Assembly (NCBI RefSeq): GCF_000699445.3
Contig: NC_067195.1
Location: 54,106,465 to 54,170,464, forward strand
Reading direction: 5' to 3'
DNA: 64,000 nt
DNA from: Schistosoma haematobium
Lineage: Eukaryota; Platyhelminthes; Trematoda; Strigeidida; Schistosomatidae
A program made the translations under genes and the position numbers. This document shows positions 21,919 to 34,609 of this stretch, piece after piece (within the stretch, counting starts at the first letter, position 1; every line of letters begins with the position of its first letter). The notes beneath the pieces were generated by a model. It did not search any database, was not told where the DNA came from, and saw only the letters and a list, made by a program, of their open reading frames with translations.

Positions 21919-22384
21919 ATACTGTTACTAAGGTGATGCAAATTTTGTATCCAGTAAAATAACTCAAAGATTGAATGATAAGATAGGCAGAATTAATTCT
22001 ACGTAGTCTCCCTCTCTTTATCTTGATAAGTTGGGTTCATTTTATTCCATATATTATTGTTATTTACATATTTTTCTATTACTAACATCAGTAAAATTGA
22101 GTCAACACTCACTTAATCCTGATTTCAGATCATCTCATATGTGATTTAGTCTTCCATGAAATATTTGTTCTGATGTGTAAATACAACGACATGTCTAGCA
22201 TCTTATCAATTAATGATTAAACGTATTCAAGCTAACAGTCTGTACTAGACATTTTGACGTTAATAATTTTGTCAACTTAGGATACTGTAATTTAGTGCTT
22301 TGAGATCTGACTCCATGTAGATCATTTGCTGCTTGTTATTGAAGTATACATATCACCAATCCTCATATATAATTATCAACTTAA
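21406..22384. other. Spacer with (TA)n tract
   Basis: A (TA)n microsatellite occupies about 21877-21914. The rest shows no exon or shared repeat. Confidence 0.45.
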
Positions 22385-22800
22385 ATCGCGTCAGCGAATG
22401 ATGGAATTAAATAAATCAAATGCGAGAATGAATTTCGAATACATGTATTCCATACATTCGTTGATCTAGACAAACGATCGGAGAAATGGAACGAAAAAAA
22501 ACAAAGAGAAGGGAGCGAAGCAAAACGGATTGCAGACGCCATGTGAGCCATTTCGATTTAATCAATCGTTAATCGATGTTTATAGTCAGACAAAAATAAG
22601 TTACATACATGTGATAAGGTACTAGATGCACACACATACTATTACATAGAAACAGTTAAGTTTGATAAGCAAATAAGTGACAGGATTTAAAATATGGCTT
22701 GAAAAGAATGAATAGATTGATCCTTTCAGAGGCGAGGATAACCTGTGTGCACTTGACATCGTACCAGCCCTTATAAGTAAGTGTATCTATCTCTTCGAAA
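22385..22800. repeat. Dispersed repeat E, copy 1
   Basis: About 400 bp, colinear with 37025-37420. Shared blocks include 'CGATTTAATCAA', 'ACATGTGAT' and 'GGACCAGCC/GTACCAGCC'. Unknown family; no open frame conserved between copies. Confidence 0.65.
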
Positions 22801-22904
22801 CATTAATTTAGATTTATAATTGTAGGATCTGAAAGGAATATAATGAAATGAATGTTGTTTGTTCAGTTCAAATATTCTCGCTTTGGTAAAAACAAAGATT
22901 TTTA

Positions 22905-22908
<4 letters not shown>

Positions 22909-22943
<35 letters not shown>
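22909..22943. repeat. (TA)n microsatellite
   Basis: Uninterrupted TA dinucleotide run. Confidence 0.9.
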
Positions 22944-22944
<1 letters not shown>

Positions 22945-23245
22945 TAGTTAACTAGACGTATCTTTGATCAAAAGATTTATGAATCAATAATACAAACTAA
23001 TGTTAAGAGACTTCATTTTATTTAGAAAACAATACGAACAACAGTACGTTAGATAAATCTTTGTGATGTAAACTGTCTAGTTTCTAAAAATAAACAACTT
23101 CAGTATGTGGTAAACAACTAATATTTTCTATTTATTTGCAAGTTATACATTTGAATAAATTTCCACATTCTACTAAACTTAAACTAATCTTCAGAATCAG
23201 TTATTTCGTATTTTTGTACCATTAAACAATCACATATATATATAA

Positions 23246-23567
23246 CTAGTTGGAATCATGAGTCAATTGAAGCTAGACCACCATGGAAAACCTAAAACCA
23301 CTGGACGGCCGTTTCGTTAGATATTAACACCGTTGGTTGCTGGGTCAATAGTCTAATAGTTAAGCGCTCGCGCGCGAGACTGATAGGTCCTGAGTTGAAA
23401 TCTCTCGGGTGGCGGGATCGTGGATACATACTGCTGAGAAGTCTCACAGTAAGACGAAACAGCCATCCAGTGATCCCAGGTTTTCCATGGTGGTCTAGCT
23501 TCAATTGACCTATGATTTCAACTATTGAAATTTGTAAAATCTTCACAAAACCCCCTCTAATTATATG
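23246..23567. mobile_element. SINE-A foldback, founder-type junction
   Basis: The left arm (23246-23318) is the reversed tail up to 'GGCCGTTTCGT'. The right arm restarts at 'TAGATATTAACACCGTTGG' and runs through box A, box B and ribozyme to 'CACAAAACCCCC'. TATATATATAA flanks both sides (23235-23245, 23568-23578), a possible 11-bp TSD, though low in complexity. The junction is identical to that at 45970. The ribozyme core is CTGAGAA with an ATC site, probably inactive. Confidence 0.85.
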
Positions 23568-23627
23568 TATATATATAAATAGAAGACTATATCATCATTT
23601 AATTAATAAATATCAGGTAATACTTAC

Positions 23628-23676
23628 CTGGAATAAAAACTAGACAGACTAACCAAATCCAAATCAATTTATTCAT
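23628..23676 (-). CDS. Candidate first exon with signal peptide (receptor gene)
   Basis: A minus-strand ATG opens 16 codons, MNKLIWIWLVCLVFIP, plus one base (G), then a perfect donor CCAG|GTAAGT. The peptide is a compact signal sequence: a lysine and then a hydrophobic run. The exon ends in phase 1 and the acetylcholine-receptor exon at 5458-5651 starts with two bases (AA), giving GAA (Glu) across the junction. That frame match is direct; that they are spliced together is inference. It would imply an 18-kb intron. It could belong to another gene. Compare the alternative at 36300-36390. Confidence 0.5.
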
Positions 23677-23974
23677 TAATCAATAATAATATTAAAGCAT
23701 AATATTTCCTCAAGATGTAATATGTTGTAAATTGTACATCATACATGAATTAGTTTATAAATAATATGTAATATTTTAAAATAGACTCATTATTCTATAG
23801 AGTGATATAAGCTATTACTTATTTTTTTTTCCCATTTTGTTAAATACACAATTTTATGTATTCACTAAATCTATTTCATTGGTTTATTTCAATCACATAC
23901 CAATTTGAAATTTGATTGGTTGAAAAAAAAATAACGAATCAAAATTGGACAAAAAAACTTATTCACATTTAAAC
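23677..23974. other. AT-rich sequence upstream of candidate first exon
   Basis: On the minus strand this would be the promoter side of the 23628-23676 exon. No recognisable core promoter element stands out from the A/T background. Confidence 0.3.
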
Positions 23975-23985
23975 AATAAAATATA

Positions 23986-24279
23986 TGATGAGTTTTGTGG
24001 ATATTATAGTAATTTCAATGGTTAAGATCATGAGTCAGTTGAAGTTAGACCACTATGGAAAACCTGAAAGCACTGGACGGCCGTTGGATGCCGGGTCAGT
24101 GGTCTAGTGGTTAAGTGATCGCGTACGAAACCAGTAAATCTTAGGTTCGAATCTCGCAGGGGGCGAGGTCGTGAATGCGCGCTTCTGAGGAGTCCCATAC
24201 GAGGAAGAAACGGCCGTCCAGTGCTTTTAGGTTTTCCATGGTGGTCTAGCTTCAACTGACTCATGATCTTAACCATTGA
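23986..24279. mobile_element. SINE-A foldback with 11-bp TSD
   Basis: The left arm runs from 'GTTTTGTGGATATTATAG' to 'GGACGGCCG'. The right arm begins at 'TTGGATGCCGGGTCAGTGG' and runs to 'CTTAACCATTGAA'. AATAAAATATA flanks it at 23975-23985 and 24280-24290. The junction equals the founder junction of 23246 and 45870 minus 21 nt between CCG repeats. The ribozyme keeps CTGAGGA, GAAACGGCCGTC and part of stem I; stem II has one mismatch. Confidence 0.85.
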
Positions 24280-24497
24280 AATAAAATATACATTCTGTTG
24301 TTATTTAAACAAATATTGTTAACTTCAAATATTTACAGTTTTCATTTTCTTCTTTGAAAAAGGTTGATTTATTGAGAAGAAATGTGATAACTTTATATTC
24401 TTATCGATATATATGAGCGGTTTGCTTAAATATCTGGGCTACCTGTTCCTACGATTTAGATATTTCAACAAATTATGTGTTTCCTTTTTTTTAACAG

Positions 24498-24531
24498 ATC
24501 ATTATGTCTATGAATCGCATAAACTATTCAG
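24498..24531 (+). CDS. Candidate 34-bp microexon
   Basis: A strong plus-strand acceptor (TTCCTTTTTTTTAACAG) is followed 34 bp later by a perfect donor CAG|GTAAGT. Two of the three frames are open: IIMSMNRINYS, or HYVYESHKLF in the other. Schistosomes are known for microexon genes, but theirs usually have lengths divisible by three, and 34 is not. No neighbouring exon could be paired with it. It might be non-coding or chance. Confidence 0.3.
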
Positions 24532-24539
24532 GTAAGTTT

Positions 24540-27500
24540 ATGAAAGGTTTACGACCTTTCTCTGTATAAGTGACAAAAAAGCTCAAACCGAAACATCATG
24601 ATTACTGGCATTATGAATCAAAATGAATGTAAATTATTCAGATGTCGATTCTTGGCAATCACTTAATATTTAATCTCAGGATTGATCAAATAATACGAAA
24701 TGGGAACTTGTTAGAATACTTTGTGCTGAAAATTCTATATTGTACCAAAAACATAATACTGAATACTACTACTAGTAATATTAATAATATCATTAGAATA
24801 CATTTTTCTTTCATAAAAAGCAACTTGATTTTTCAATTATATTTAATTCAATTTAATTTTACCTAAAAAATTTTGATATAAATATTTTATGGATGTTTAG
24901 TCACTTTCGAATAATATGAAATTAAAACAGAATCCTCAACAATTGACTATAACACTGAAAATGATTGATTTCAATTTTTATCATTAATATGAATATCTCT
25001 CAGTTATAATTATGAATCGTTTTGTACGTTAGACTCAGTTTCTAATCTCTTCTAGTAACCGTCAGGCTAAATCTACACAGAAACTTGAAAATGAAAGAAA
25101 AAGTGTGATATTTTGAAGAAACGCTTCACTCCAAGTTTCGTTTATTTACAGAAAATCTAGGGGTTGTTTTAGTAATTTGGATGATCTTTAGTTTCCAGAA
25201 AATTCTGGAACTCTACTAAACACAGTAGCAGTATAGGTAACCATCCAATCACAAACTCGATATGTGACTTTTCAGTCTCTAGATGTTTCTGGTAAAACTT
25301 CTAGTGAATGCTGATAGGATAAGAAGCTTCCTAACGTTTTCAGAACCATTTTTGGCTTTTTCCGAGGAGTTTTCTGGATCTCCCCAACATTAATGTATAC
25401 AATAGTTATTTTAACTGAGATTCTAGGTATTCAGATTGTAGTGTGTTTTACTTATATGCATAGTTATGAGCAGTATGTAGTACATATCGGAAGTGGGATG
25501 CTTACCGGTAGAAGATTGGAATAAATTAAAGTGGCAATAAAACAGAGAGTAACCAAAATAACAACAGAATTTAAAGAATGATGGAGTATGAAAAGGACCG
25601 TTCAAGGAAGATGTGCACTTAATATATATTTAATCTGTGATTTTCATATTTTATAAAGGCATTGTGTGATTGTGCATAAAGTAATAACTAAAACTTCGTT
25701 CACTACAAGATATATCTAAAAGTGTTTACTATTTAAATAGAAATGAGGTTGCATCTTATTACTGATGCACCACTTTGCTTATAATTTACTTTTGAAATTT
25801 TATTAAAGATGTAGTACGAACTTAGATAAACTTGAATTTTCGTTGCAGCATGTTTGCTAACTAATTTACTTGAAATAAAGAATTAGTATTACTATTTTCT
25901 TTGGGCGTTTTCTTTTAGGTTTCTCAAATTGTTTGTAATTATCACTTTCACGTTTCACCTTTCTCATATTCAACATCTGAATAGTTTTGATTTCATTTTA
26001 TCATTTCCTAGCTGACCATTCATTAATGAACTCTTTTATGACACCTCGGATTTCAAAACACTTCATTATCCAATGCATCTATTTCGCTGAATTTGCTTTA
26101 ATTGTTTTTTAGTGACAAAAAGGATTACTTATGTTTTTCTTAATGACTTACCAAAAAATATTGTTTAGACAGTTAATTTTGATTAATTCTAACTGTTTAT
26201 CAGTAAGTTACCGACAACCTGGGGTTGCTTTGACTTAAGTAAGTTTACAACACTACTGCGGATAGATAAGAACTTTAGTCTTTAGTAAATTAAGATTTTT
26301 GTGTCGTTTTAACGATTACGATGATTGTTGACTTGCATAATCAGTTATTGAAAAAAAAGATCAACAGCTGAATAGATTGTGGGTTAATTTAGTCTAATCA
26401 TAAAACAAATGAAAAACACTAATGATATAAACATATCTCTTTCGTCTTATTGGTGATCATTCATTTAATATGTTACCATACACTTACTAACTAATTATTT
26501 AAGCGGTTTCAATAGGACACCTGTTCAGATTGTTCTATTTTTAGTTTACATCACGAACTGATTGTATACGTGGAAGATCATTGACAATCAGGAAACACCG
26601 AACAACTACTTCGTCTTAGTGTGAGATCCTTTATCAGTGCCTTCAAGGAAGAAGCTCAAGAACCTTTCCAAATGAAGTGAATTTAGAAATACGAATCGTT
26701 ACTTGCCCACCAAGTGGCCGGTTTCCCGAGGCCTGTCCGATGAGCTTGAATGGTCTGAGTCCAAACCTCTGAAGGACTGAGATGCTGCCTCTTAAAAAGA
26801 AACATACCAGAGTGTAGTGAATATTCAGTGTTTCTTCGTTCATAGTGAGAGTACGTCTGAAGTCAGACAGTGATTTGTAACTGGCAATAACTATGTTACG
26901 TTATGTCAAGGATTAGTAGTAACAGTGAATAATTTTCCTAAAGATTATATCATTATAGTAAGGAATTTAGAAAGCATTTAGTTTAACGTAAGTGATATGA
27001 ATTTTTGTGCATTATTTCAATAGTTTCCAATACTTTTGGGTTTATGATTATTATGTGAATTCCGACCCTATAAGTTTAATCAAATAAAGTATACTACTGT
27101 AAAAATCTGAAAGTAGAACTAAAAGCTGAAGAAAATATTTGGACTAATTCAAGTAATACAAATTCTAATAACCAGTAAGGCAGATTAATAATCATCAAAT
27201 TAAACTTAATTATTCGGAAATGAAAAGTATATAAGAACCAAAGAATCAACAATATAAATATTCAACCAAAGCTTACGATATAATTTGCCATGCAGGTAAA
27301 TAAAAATCATCGCGAAACAGAATAAAAATGTATAATATTAACCAACATATAATACTTGTTCATTACATTGATTTCTTCATGAGGGAAAATAGGTAGCTCA
27401 AGTTTATTTATTATGATTGAGGCCAATCTTTTTTGAGAGGAAGATAAATTCTTTGCAATTTCGCACAAATATTCTTTTAAACGCATTTTATCTCTATCAA

Positions 27501-29195
27501 TCAGGTGAAATCATTTACAAACTCCAAGTTTAGGTACATTTATTTTAGAAATCGATAGGTTAACATGACCACTCGTCATATAAAGTAGTTTGTAAAACTC
27601 TAAATGCAGCATCCATGTAGAGATAATCAATTGCCTGGTGACTGACTATTTCTTTCCTGTAAATAATTCAATAATTTCACCAGGAAAGTTATACAACAGA
27701 ATAGGACTTGATATTGATCTCATAATTATTTATTTAAACTTTCAACTGAACAAATAATTGTTTATAGTCATCTTGGATCTCTCTAGAAGAATTCTCAAAG
27801 AAAATACGGATATTCTATTCTCTATACTCTTATTACATTAATAAACTCTACTTCTTATAGGAATATAAAATAAGGACTTGTACAGATATGATTGACTTCA
27901 AAATCAATGAACTGATATTATAACCAATTTACATCCATCATGTTAATGATTCGTCATATAATCTTACAACATATATGATCTTTCAAAAAATACATTATCT
28001 TTAAACAAACTGAAGAAGGAAATGGTTAGTGGATCTTAGGTTTTCAGGTTTGAAGCTAACACAAGTTGGTCTGCGAACGAGAACAAAGATTCAGTGACTA
28101 AAACCAGTAAGCTAGCTACTGGTGTGTCCCAGCCCCACTAACTAGAGGGAGAAGTCCAAGCTTAGAATGGGAAAGTATATTCTGCAAACAGCCAGAAATG
28201 AGCGATCACAACAAACACAATTCAAAACGTATATATACAATGCAAAACCGTCCTTGGGGAGAGTTACAAAATAGCATACTAAAAGACGCAACGGATCAAT
28301 AGCATTTAATATATTTCCCAGTGGAAAAAACGATATGAAGGTGACAAGAGCGCCTTTGGCTCGAAAACAAAGAAATTCAAATTTTCTAAGTAAATTACAA
28401 AATTAGGTCCTTTCCCAAGTGAGTTCTAGGGATCTAACGTCCCCAACATAGGTACAGAATGTAATTGTTCTCTAATAAATCAATTGTAAAATTTAAACAT
28501 TTATCATAAGGAATAATAATGTGGAATAATCTAACATAATCGATTATGATTATCTTGTTTTATTTGGTTTACAGTAAGAAATATATGACAAAAATTCTAC
28601 CAAAATTATTTTAGTCAAACTGATTTATACATTATGAATTTAATACTGAAATCTCACTTGTATGTTGAATAAAGTTTAATAGTTCGGTTTCTGGGTAATT
28701 TTTTCTGATAAAAGATATCAATGAATCATAAATGTTTTATTCTTTTGATTATTTTAATAAATCGAGCTCATAAATTTGGAAGCTTTCCAAAGAAATATTT
28801 AAGTAGTATAAATATTTTCATTAAAAAACTTCTATGGTCTTACTAGCCGATTTTGAAATTGATTAAGGAAATAGAGTTTAGTTTTAAATAAACAAAACAG
28901 ATTGTAAATCATAGATTTCTAAATTTTCTCACAATAAAATTTTAACTCAAGGACTGTTGTTCAAGGTGACATAATACAAACTTTAGCATAAAAATTTATA
29001 AACATTTTTCATTTGAATACTACGCTAACGCAACCTTGTCTTTGTAAGATTTCTACTGTAAATTATAGTTGTCTGATCTGACTATTTTTTATTGTAATTT
29101 ATTTCCCTTTATTATTCTTAATGGGAGATGATCCTATCTATCGATTCTTCATGAACGTTTGAGAACATTTATAAGGATATGATTATACTATGAAA
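24540..29195. other. 4.6-kb stretch with almost nothing recognised
   Basis: No SINE, LINE domain or convincing exon. Two patches are more complex than the background: 26640-26840 (open on the minus strand, no family) and 28020-28450. Frames at 24642-24866 and 25423-25605 are AT-driven and lack splice or domain support. Confidence 0.4.
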
Positions 29196-29208
29196 TATAT
29201 TTGCTTAA
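29196..29208. repeat. Left target-site duplication of RTE
   Basis: TATATTTGCTTAA, repeated exactly at 32466-32478. Confidence 0.92.
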
Positions 29209-29397
29209 AACTCCGCCTGGAGTCCCTCCGAGGGCTACTGCCGGTCCCAAGCCCGGATAAAGGAGGAGAATTGGGCATGGGGTAGGCGTCCCCATCCCGT
29301 AGAAAACTAAGTCGCTAAAGCAACGCTAACCAGAAAAAATTATTCAAACCTTCTAAACTCTGCCCTGGGAGTTAGAAGGTCTTCATTTAGAAGAATT
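29209..29397 (+). promoter_or_regulatory. Structured 5' leader of RTE
   Basis: A GC-rich leader in an AT-rich region. It holds nested short complementary blocks: CTCC/GGAG, CCCT/AGGG, CCGG/CCGG in 'GCCGGTCCCAAGCCCGG', and CTCC against the later AAGGAGGAG. Similar leaders in RTE elements have been proposed to fold as HDV-like self-cleaving ribozymes that release the RNA 5' end. The full leader, starting at the same nucleotides, is also present inverted at 35755-35861. Ribozyme activity is inference. Confidence 0.5.
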
Positions 29398-32300
29398 ATG
29401 ACGCCTCATGATGAAAGCCGAATCCCTTCGGAAGTTACGAGGCCGATGCCCCTTGTGACAACCAGAGCGACCATTTATTTAGGTACATGGAATGTTCGTA
29501 CAATGTGGGACACCGGGAGAGCCTTCCAAATTGCTGCAGAAATGAGAAGATACAACCTAGAGGTACTTGGGATCAGTGAAACACATTGGGCACAAGTTGG
29601 ACAACAACGACTAACTACAGGAGAGCTCCTGTTATACTCCGGCCATGAAGAAGAAAATGCACCACATACACAAGTAGTTGCATTGATGCTGTCCAAACAA
29701 GCGCAAAACGCACTTATAGGATGGGAATCTCATGGACCAAGGATCATCAATGCCTCCTTCAAAACAAAGAAAGATGGCATTTCAACGAACATCATCCAAT
29801 GCTATGCGCCTACCAACGACTACAATGAAGACGCTAAAGATCAATTCTACAATAGGCTGCAGTCAATCGTCGAGAAGTGCCCAACAAAGGACCTGACCAT
29901 TCTGATGGGAGATTTCAACGCCAAGGTTGGAACGGACAACACTGGATATGAAGACATCATGGGACGACACGGGCTGGGAGAAAGGAACGAAAATGGTGAG
30001 AGATTTGCAAACCTATGTGCCTTCAATAAACTGGTCATAGGCGGCACTATATTCCCATATAAACGCATTCACAAAACCACATGGACTTCACCGGATCACA
30101 CTACACAGAACCAAATCGACCATATTTGCATCAACAAAAAGTTCAGGAGGACGACGGAGGACGTGAGAACCAAGAGAGGAGCTGATATAGCATCAGATCA
30201 TCACTTGCTGGTCGCCAAGATGAAATTGAAACTCAAGAAGCACTGGACAACGGGGCGGACAATATCACAAATGTTCAATACGGCCTTTCTTCAGGATATT
30301 GACAAACTCAACAAATTCAAGATAGTCCTCAGCAATAAGTTTCAGGCCTTTCATGATCTACTCAATGGAGAAGGAACTACTATGGAGAGCAACTGGAAGA
30401 GCATCAACGAGACAATCACTTCAACATGTCATGAGGTCCTGGGCCACAAGAAGCACCATCACAAGGAATGGATCACTGTTGATACACTGGATAAGATTCA
30501 AGAAAGGAGTAACAAGAAGGCAGCAATCAATACAAGTCGAACAAGAGCAGAAAAAACCAAGGCACAAGCTGAATACACAGAAGTAAACAAACAATTGAAG
30601 AGGAGCATCAGAACCGACAAACGTAAATATGTGGAAGATTTAGCAATGACGGCGGAAAAGGCTGCAAGAGAATGAAACATGAGAGGACTGTATGACACAA
30701 CAAAGATACTCTCTGGAAACCACCGTAAACCAGAACGACCAGTGAAAAGCAAGGAAGGCGAGGTAATCACCAACATTGAAGAGCAACAAAAGAGGTGGGT
30801 AGAACACTTCAAAGAACTCTTGAATCGACCAGCTCCACTAAACCCACCCAACATCGAATTAGCACCCACGGACCTCCCAATCAATGTTGGCCCACCAACA
30901 ATTGAAGAAATCAGCATGGCCATCAGACAAATCAAGAGTGGCAAAGCAGCAGGACCAGACAACATCCCAGCAGAGGCACTAAAAGCAGACGTAGCGGCAA
31001 GTGCAAGGATACTCCACATTCTCTTCAATAAGATTTGGGATGAGGAACAAGTACCAACAGACTGGAAAGAAGGACTTCTGATCAAAATACCGAAGAAAGG
31101 CGATCTCAGCAAGTGTGATAACTACAGGGGCATCACTCTTCTCTCAATACCAGGAAAAGTCTTCAACAGGGTATTGTTAAACAATTCGAAGGACTCCCTA
31201 GACGCTCAACTTTCGAGACCAACAGGCAGAATTCCGTAAGGATAGATCGTGTACAGACCAAATCGCAACTCTACGGATAATTGTGGAACAATCAATTGAA
31301 TGGAATTCATCACTCTACATCAACTTCATTGACTACGAAAAGGCATTTGATAGCGTGGACAGAACAACACTATGGAAACTTCTTCGACACTACGGCGTGC
31401 CTCAGAAAATAGTCAATATCATACAGAACTCATATGATGGATTACACTGCAAAATCGTACATGGAGGACAGTTGACAAAGTCGTTCGAAATAAAGACCGG
31501 TGTTAGGAAAGGTTGCTTACTCTCACCCTTTCTCTTTCTCCTGGTGATCGACTGGATCATGAAAACGTCAACATCTGAAGGGAAGCACGGGATACAATGA
31601 ACATCTAGGATGCAGTTGGATGATCTAGACTTCGCAGATGATCTGGCCCTTCTATTCCAAACGCAACAACAGATGCAGGAGAAGACGAACAGTGTGGCAG
31701 CAGCCTCAGCAGCAATAGGTCTGAATATACACAAAGGGAAAAGCAGGATTCTCCGATACAACACAGAATGCACCAATCCAATCACAATTGACGGAGAAGA
31801 TTTGGAAGATGTAAAAACCTTTACGTATTTGGGCAGCATCATTGATGAACAGGGTGGATCTGATGCAGATGTGAAGGCGCGGATCGGCAAAGCAAGAGCA
31901 GCATATTTACAACTGAGGAACATCTGGAACTCAAAGCAACTGTCAACCAACACCAAGGTCAGGATTTTCAATACAAATGTCAAGACAGTTCTACTGTATG
32001 GGGCGGAAACCTGGAGAACTACGAAAGCCATCATCCAGAAAATACGGGTGTTTATTAACAATTGTCTACGCAAAATACTTCAGATCCATTGGCCGGACAC
32101 TATTAGCAACAACGTACTGTGAGAGAGAACAAACCAGATCAGAGCGGATGAAGAAATCAGGAAGAAGCGCTGGAAGTGGATAGGACACACATTGAGGAAA
32201 GCACCCAACTGCGTCACAAGACAAGCCCTCACATGGAATCTTGAGGGTCAAAGGAAAAGAGGAAGACCAAAGAACACATTACGCCGAGAAATGGAGATAG

Positions 32301-32407
32301 ACATGAGAGAAATGAACAAGAATTGGATGGAACTAGAAAAGAAGGCCCAGGACAGAGTGGGTTGGAGAATGCTGGTCAGCGGCCTATGGTCCATTGGGAG
32401 TAACAGG

Positions 32408-32416
<9 letters not shown>
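29398..32416 (+). pseudogene. RTE endonuclease/reverse transcriptase, disabled
   Basis: The endonuclease occupies residues ~1-280: 'LGTWNVRTMWDTGR' near residue 28, 'GISETHWAQVG', 'LMGDFNAKVGTDN', 'NQIDHICINKK' and 'IASDHHLLVAK' are the standard metal-binding and catalytic blocks. The RT follows after a TGA at 30673: 'AAGPDNIPAEAL', 'IPKKGDLSKCDNYRGITLLS', 'FIDYEKAFDSVDR', 'GCLLSPFLFLLVIDWI', the catalytic 'FADDLALL' and 'FTYLGSIID'. The C-terminus has '[17 protein letters not shown]' and '[11 protein letters not shown]'. Four lesions break it: GGA to TGA at 30673, a frameshift near 31195, TGG to TGA near 31598, TGG to TGA near 32120. The start is the ATG at 29398, which follows the leader directly. 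Confidence 0.95.
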
Positions 32417-32467
<51 letters not shown>

Positions 32468-32478
32468 TATTTGCTTAA
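32413..32478 (+). repeat. (GTAA)n RTE tail and right TSD
   Basis: The 3' tail of the RTE, a (GTAA) tract of about 13 units, followed by the right copy of the 13-bp target duplication (32466-32478). A tetranucleotide tail instead of poly(A) is normal for RTE elements. Confidence 0.92.
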
Positions 32479-33090
32479 GTTATGATTGCACTAACACATG
32501 TCAAAGTCCTGGCAGCCGAATGAATCTTTTAAATTCCACCCGACTTTTATTTATTCGATGAGAAATAATGAAAACTCACATTCTATATTTTATATCTGGT
32601 CGATACTATGATTGGCATTTAACTCTTAGAAATTTCCTAGTATTTCATAATTTTTTTTATTGCTTATTTGAATATTTTTCATTGTTGATACATTTGTTTA
32701 AAACTACTGAAGTTAGTATACTAGTTTAAAGGAAACAAGTTACAATAAAAATGTTAATGATAGGTTGGAGTTATCCGGAACCATGTGTTATGGATATGTC
32801 CGATGCAATATGATCTGATATACTCGCTGAAAAACTCAAAAATAGTAAACTTTAAGACCTTAAATAAACTTCCATGTAAATTACTCTTTAGGATATAGCA
32901 TTCACTCACTACGTGGATAGAAAATTTGTCGGGAGTTGTGGATAGGATACACTTAAAAATAAAAAATGAAGTAGATTAAAGTGAATTTGTAATTTATAGA
33001 CGATCATTGAACGGTACTAAATTGAACTTGAGAAGAATCATTTACTTGTAAGGATTAAGGAGCGTCATCAATTAGTGTACGGAGTTAGGA
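32479..33090. other. AT-rich spacer, nothing recognised
   Basis: No exon or repeat seen. Confidence 0.4.
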
Positions 33091-33097
33091 TTGAGAT

Positions 33098-33283
33098 TTA
33101 GAGTCAGAAGTTGGGGTTGAGTATTGGAATTATGGTTTTCATCAAGAAATGACATCAGATATCATAGCAAAATGGTGTTTAACCGTATGGATAAATGAAT
33201 TTCGCGCCAAAATCAAAGACATTCTATCCTTAATTTCATTTGTTCATATATAAATGACAGTCTCGTCCCAAATAGGGCGTAGC
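33098..33283 (+). mobile_element. MITE-like repeat, partial copy
   Basis: It aligns with the right two-thirds of the 7028 and 43040 copies ('TATGGTTTTCATCAAGAAAT', 'GAATTTCGCGCCAAAATC'). The left end is missing. Confidence 0.6.
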
Positions 33284-33289
33284 GTATTT

Positions 33290-34600
33290 CCGAAATTTGA
33301 CTGCCAGTCATTATCAAATCTCTTGTTAAGAATGAGTCTAACTTAATGATGTTGAGAACATCCGCTCAAGATGTACATATGCCAGATTCGGTCCATAACT
33401 TCAGCTACAGCAAAATTCAAACCCATACAAACAAATTAAATTTCACTGATAATTTGAGAATATTCAATAATAAAATTTGATTATATACTATACTAAAGAT
33501 TCATTAGAGGAGATTGGAGGAAAGGCATTTTTAATTCGATTCACTTATTTTTCTTATTCAGTACAGAGTGAAATTTAGAAAAAAAATTTTAACCCCGTCC
33601 ATTTACTTTACCGATGCAGTTGAAATTTGATTATTGACTATTTTCGGATACCTAAGTCAGGTTTAACCCTACTGATTACTATGGAATTCTCAAATTTTAA
33701 TAAGACAGAACTAAGTTGTCTATTGATTATCCTTAATAAGTATGTTTTGTTCCGTTCATTATGAAAAATTCAATGAAACCTTTAGATTGTAACTTATCTG
33801 TTGTTTCATCAATTAAGACAAATTATTTAGCTTAATTGATGTCAAAGTAAAGTATGATGCTTTTTTGATGAATTAAAAACCCCATAATAAGTGAGACCTT
33901 GTTCACTGACCATTTTTATCATGAGATGATATCAGCAAATAAACTATCGTGAAATAGGTATCATTGGACACCGATGAAAATTATTCATACTTTCAATATG
34001 TCACAAATAGAATGAGGTCACTATAAGTGACTTCTGGATTCAAATTTAAATTATTAAGTAATATCCTGTTTATAAAGTGATTGACTGGAATGATGATCAA
34101 ACATTTTGAATGCTTCAATTTGGAAAAATAAAAAAAACCATTCTGTGTTCATTGATTCTCTAACCGTTGTTAATATGTGATAAAACTAACCTTGGAAACA
34201 TAAAACAGTTTCACACTACATATTTGGTGGAATTTTTTCTCCGTTAAATTTACACAGGTAAATAATAACCGACTGTTTAAACTAATACTTATCTGATAAT
34301 TTACTATTTTTGCAACCGAAACAAACAGTCTTCGAAAAATACCAGTAATAATTTGCATTTACAATACTAAAATAGTACCTAGAGATAAGTATCGGGCGAA
34401 GTATTTGGTGTATTGTTTGCTAAAATACATACGAATATATAAAATCCACTCTGGAGTAATTTAGAAATTCACTGAGACTTAACGCATATGAAGGACCATC
34501 GAGTGTGTGATGCCAGCTAATTCACAGTGGTATTATTTGATCGTTGCATTACTTCACGAATTCATTATAAATTTAAAATATGACTCATGAGTTCCATCTA
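33290..34600. other. AT-rich spacer, nothing recognised
   Basis: A minus-strand frame at 34170-34358 lacks splice or family support. Nothing else seen. Confidence 0.4.
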
Positions 34601-34609
34601 AACATCAAT

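Larger units (their letters stand above)
29209..32465 (+). mobile_element. Near full-length RTE-clade LINE (SR2-like)
   Basis: A 3.26-kb insertion with a structured 5' leader (29209-29397), one original ORF (29398-32416), and a (GTAA)n tail (32413-32465). The exact 13-bp TSD and the few disabling changes (one nonsense at 30673, a frameshift near 31195, two TGG-to-TGA changes near 31598 and 32120) point to a fairly recent insertion. It encodes an apurinic-type endonuclease and reverse transcriptase, as in RTE elements. Its debris explains the second copy at 35755, the fragment at 55635 and the relic at 62895. Confidence 0.95.

Noticed and set aside
23292..23546. Minus-strand 84-codon frame as a gene
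   Set aside because: It is entirely inside a SINE foldback, like the frames at 24028, 41835, 45922, 10509 and 5839.
30498..31112. 204-codon minus-strand frame
   Set aside because: Antisense shadow of the RTE reverse transcriptase; the same holds for 31402-32073 and 55700-55933.
32413..32465. (GTAA)n as a CRISPR-like or satellite array
   Set aside because: It is the retroelement's own tail: pure tetranucleotide, no spacers, flanked by the TSD.
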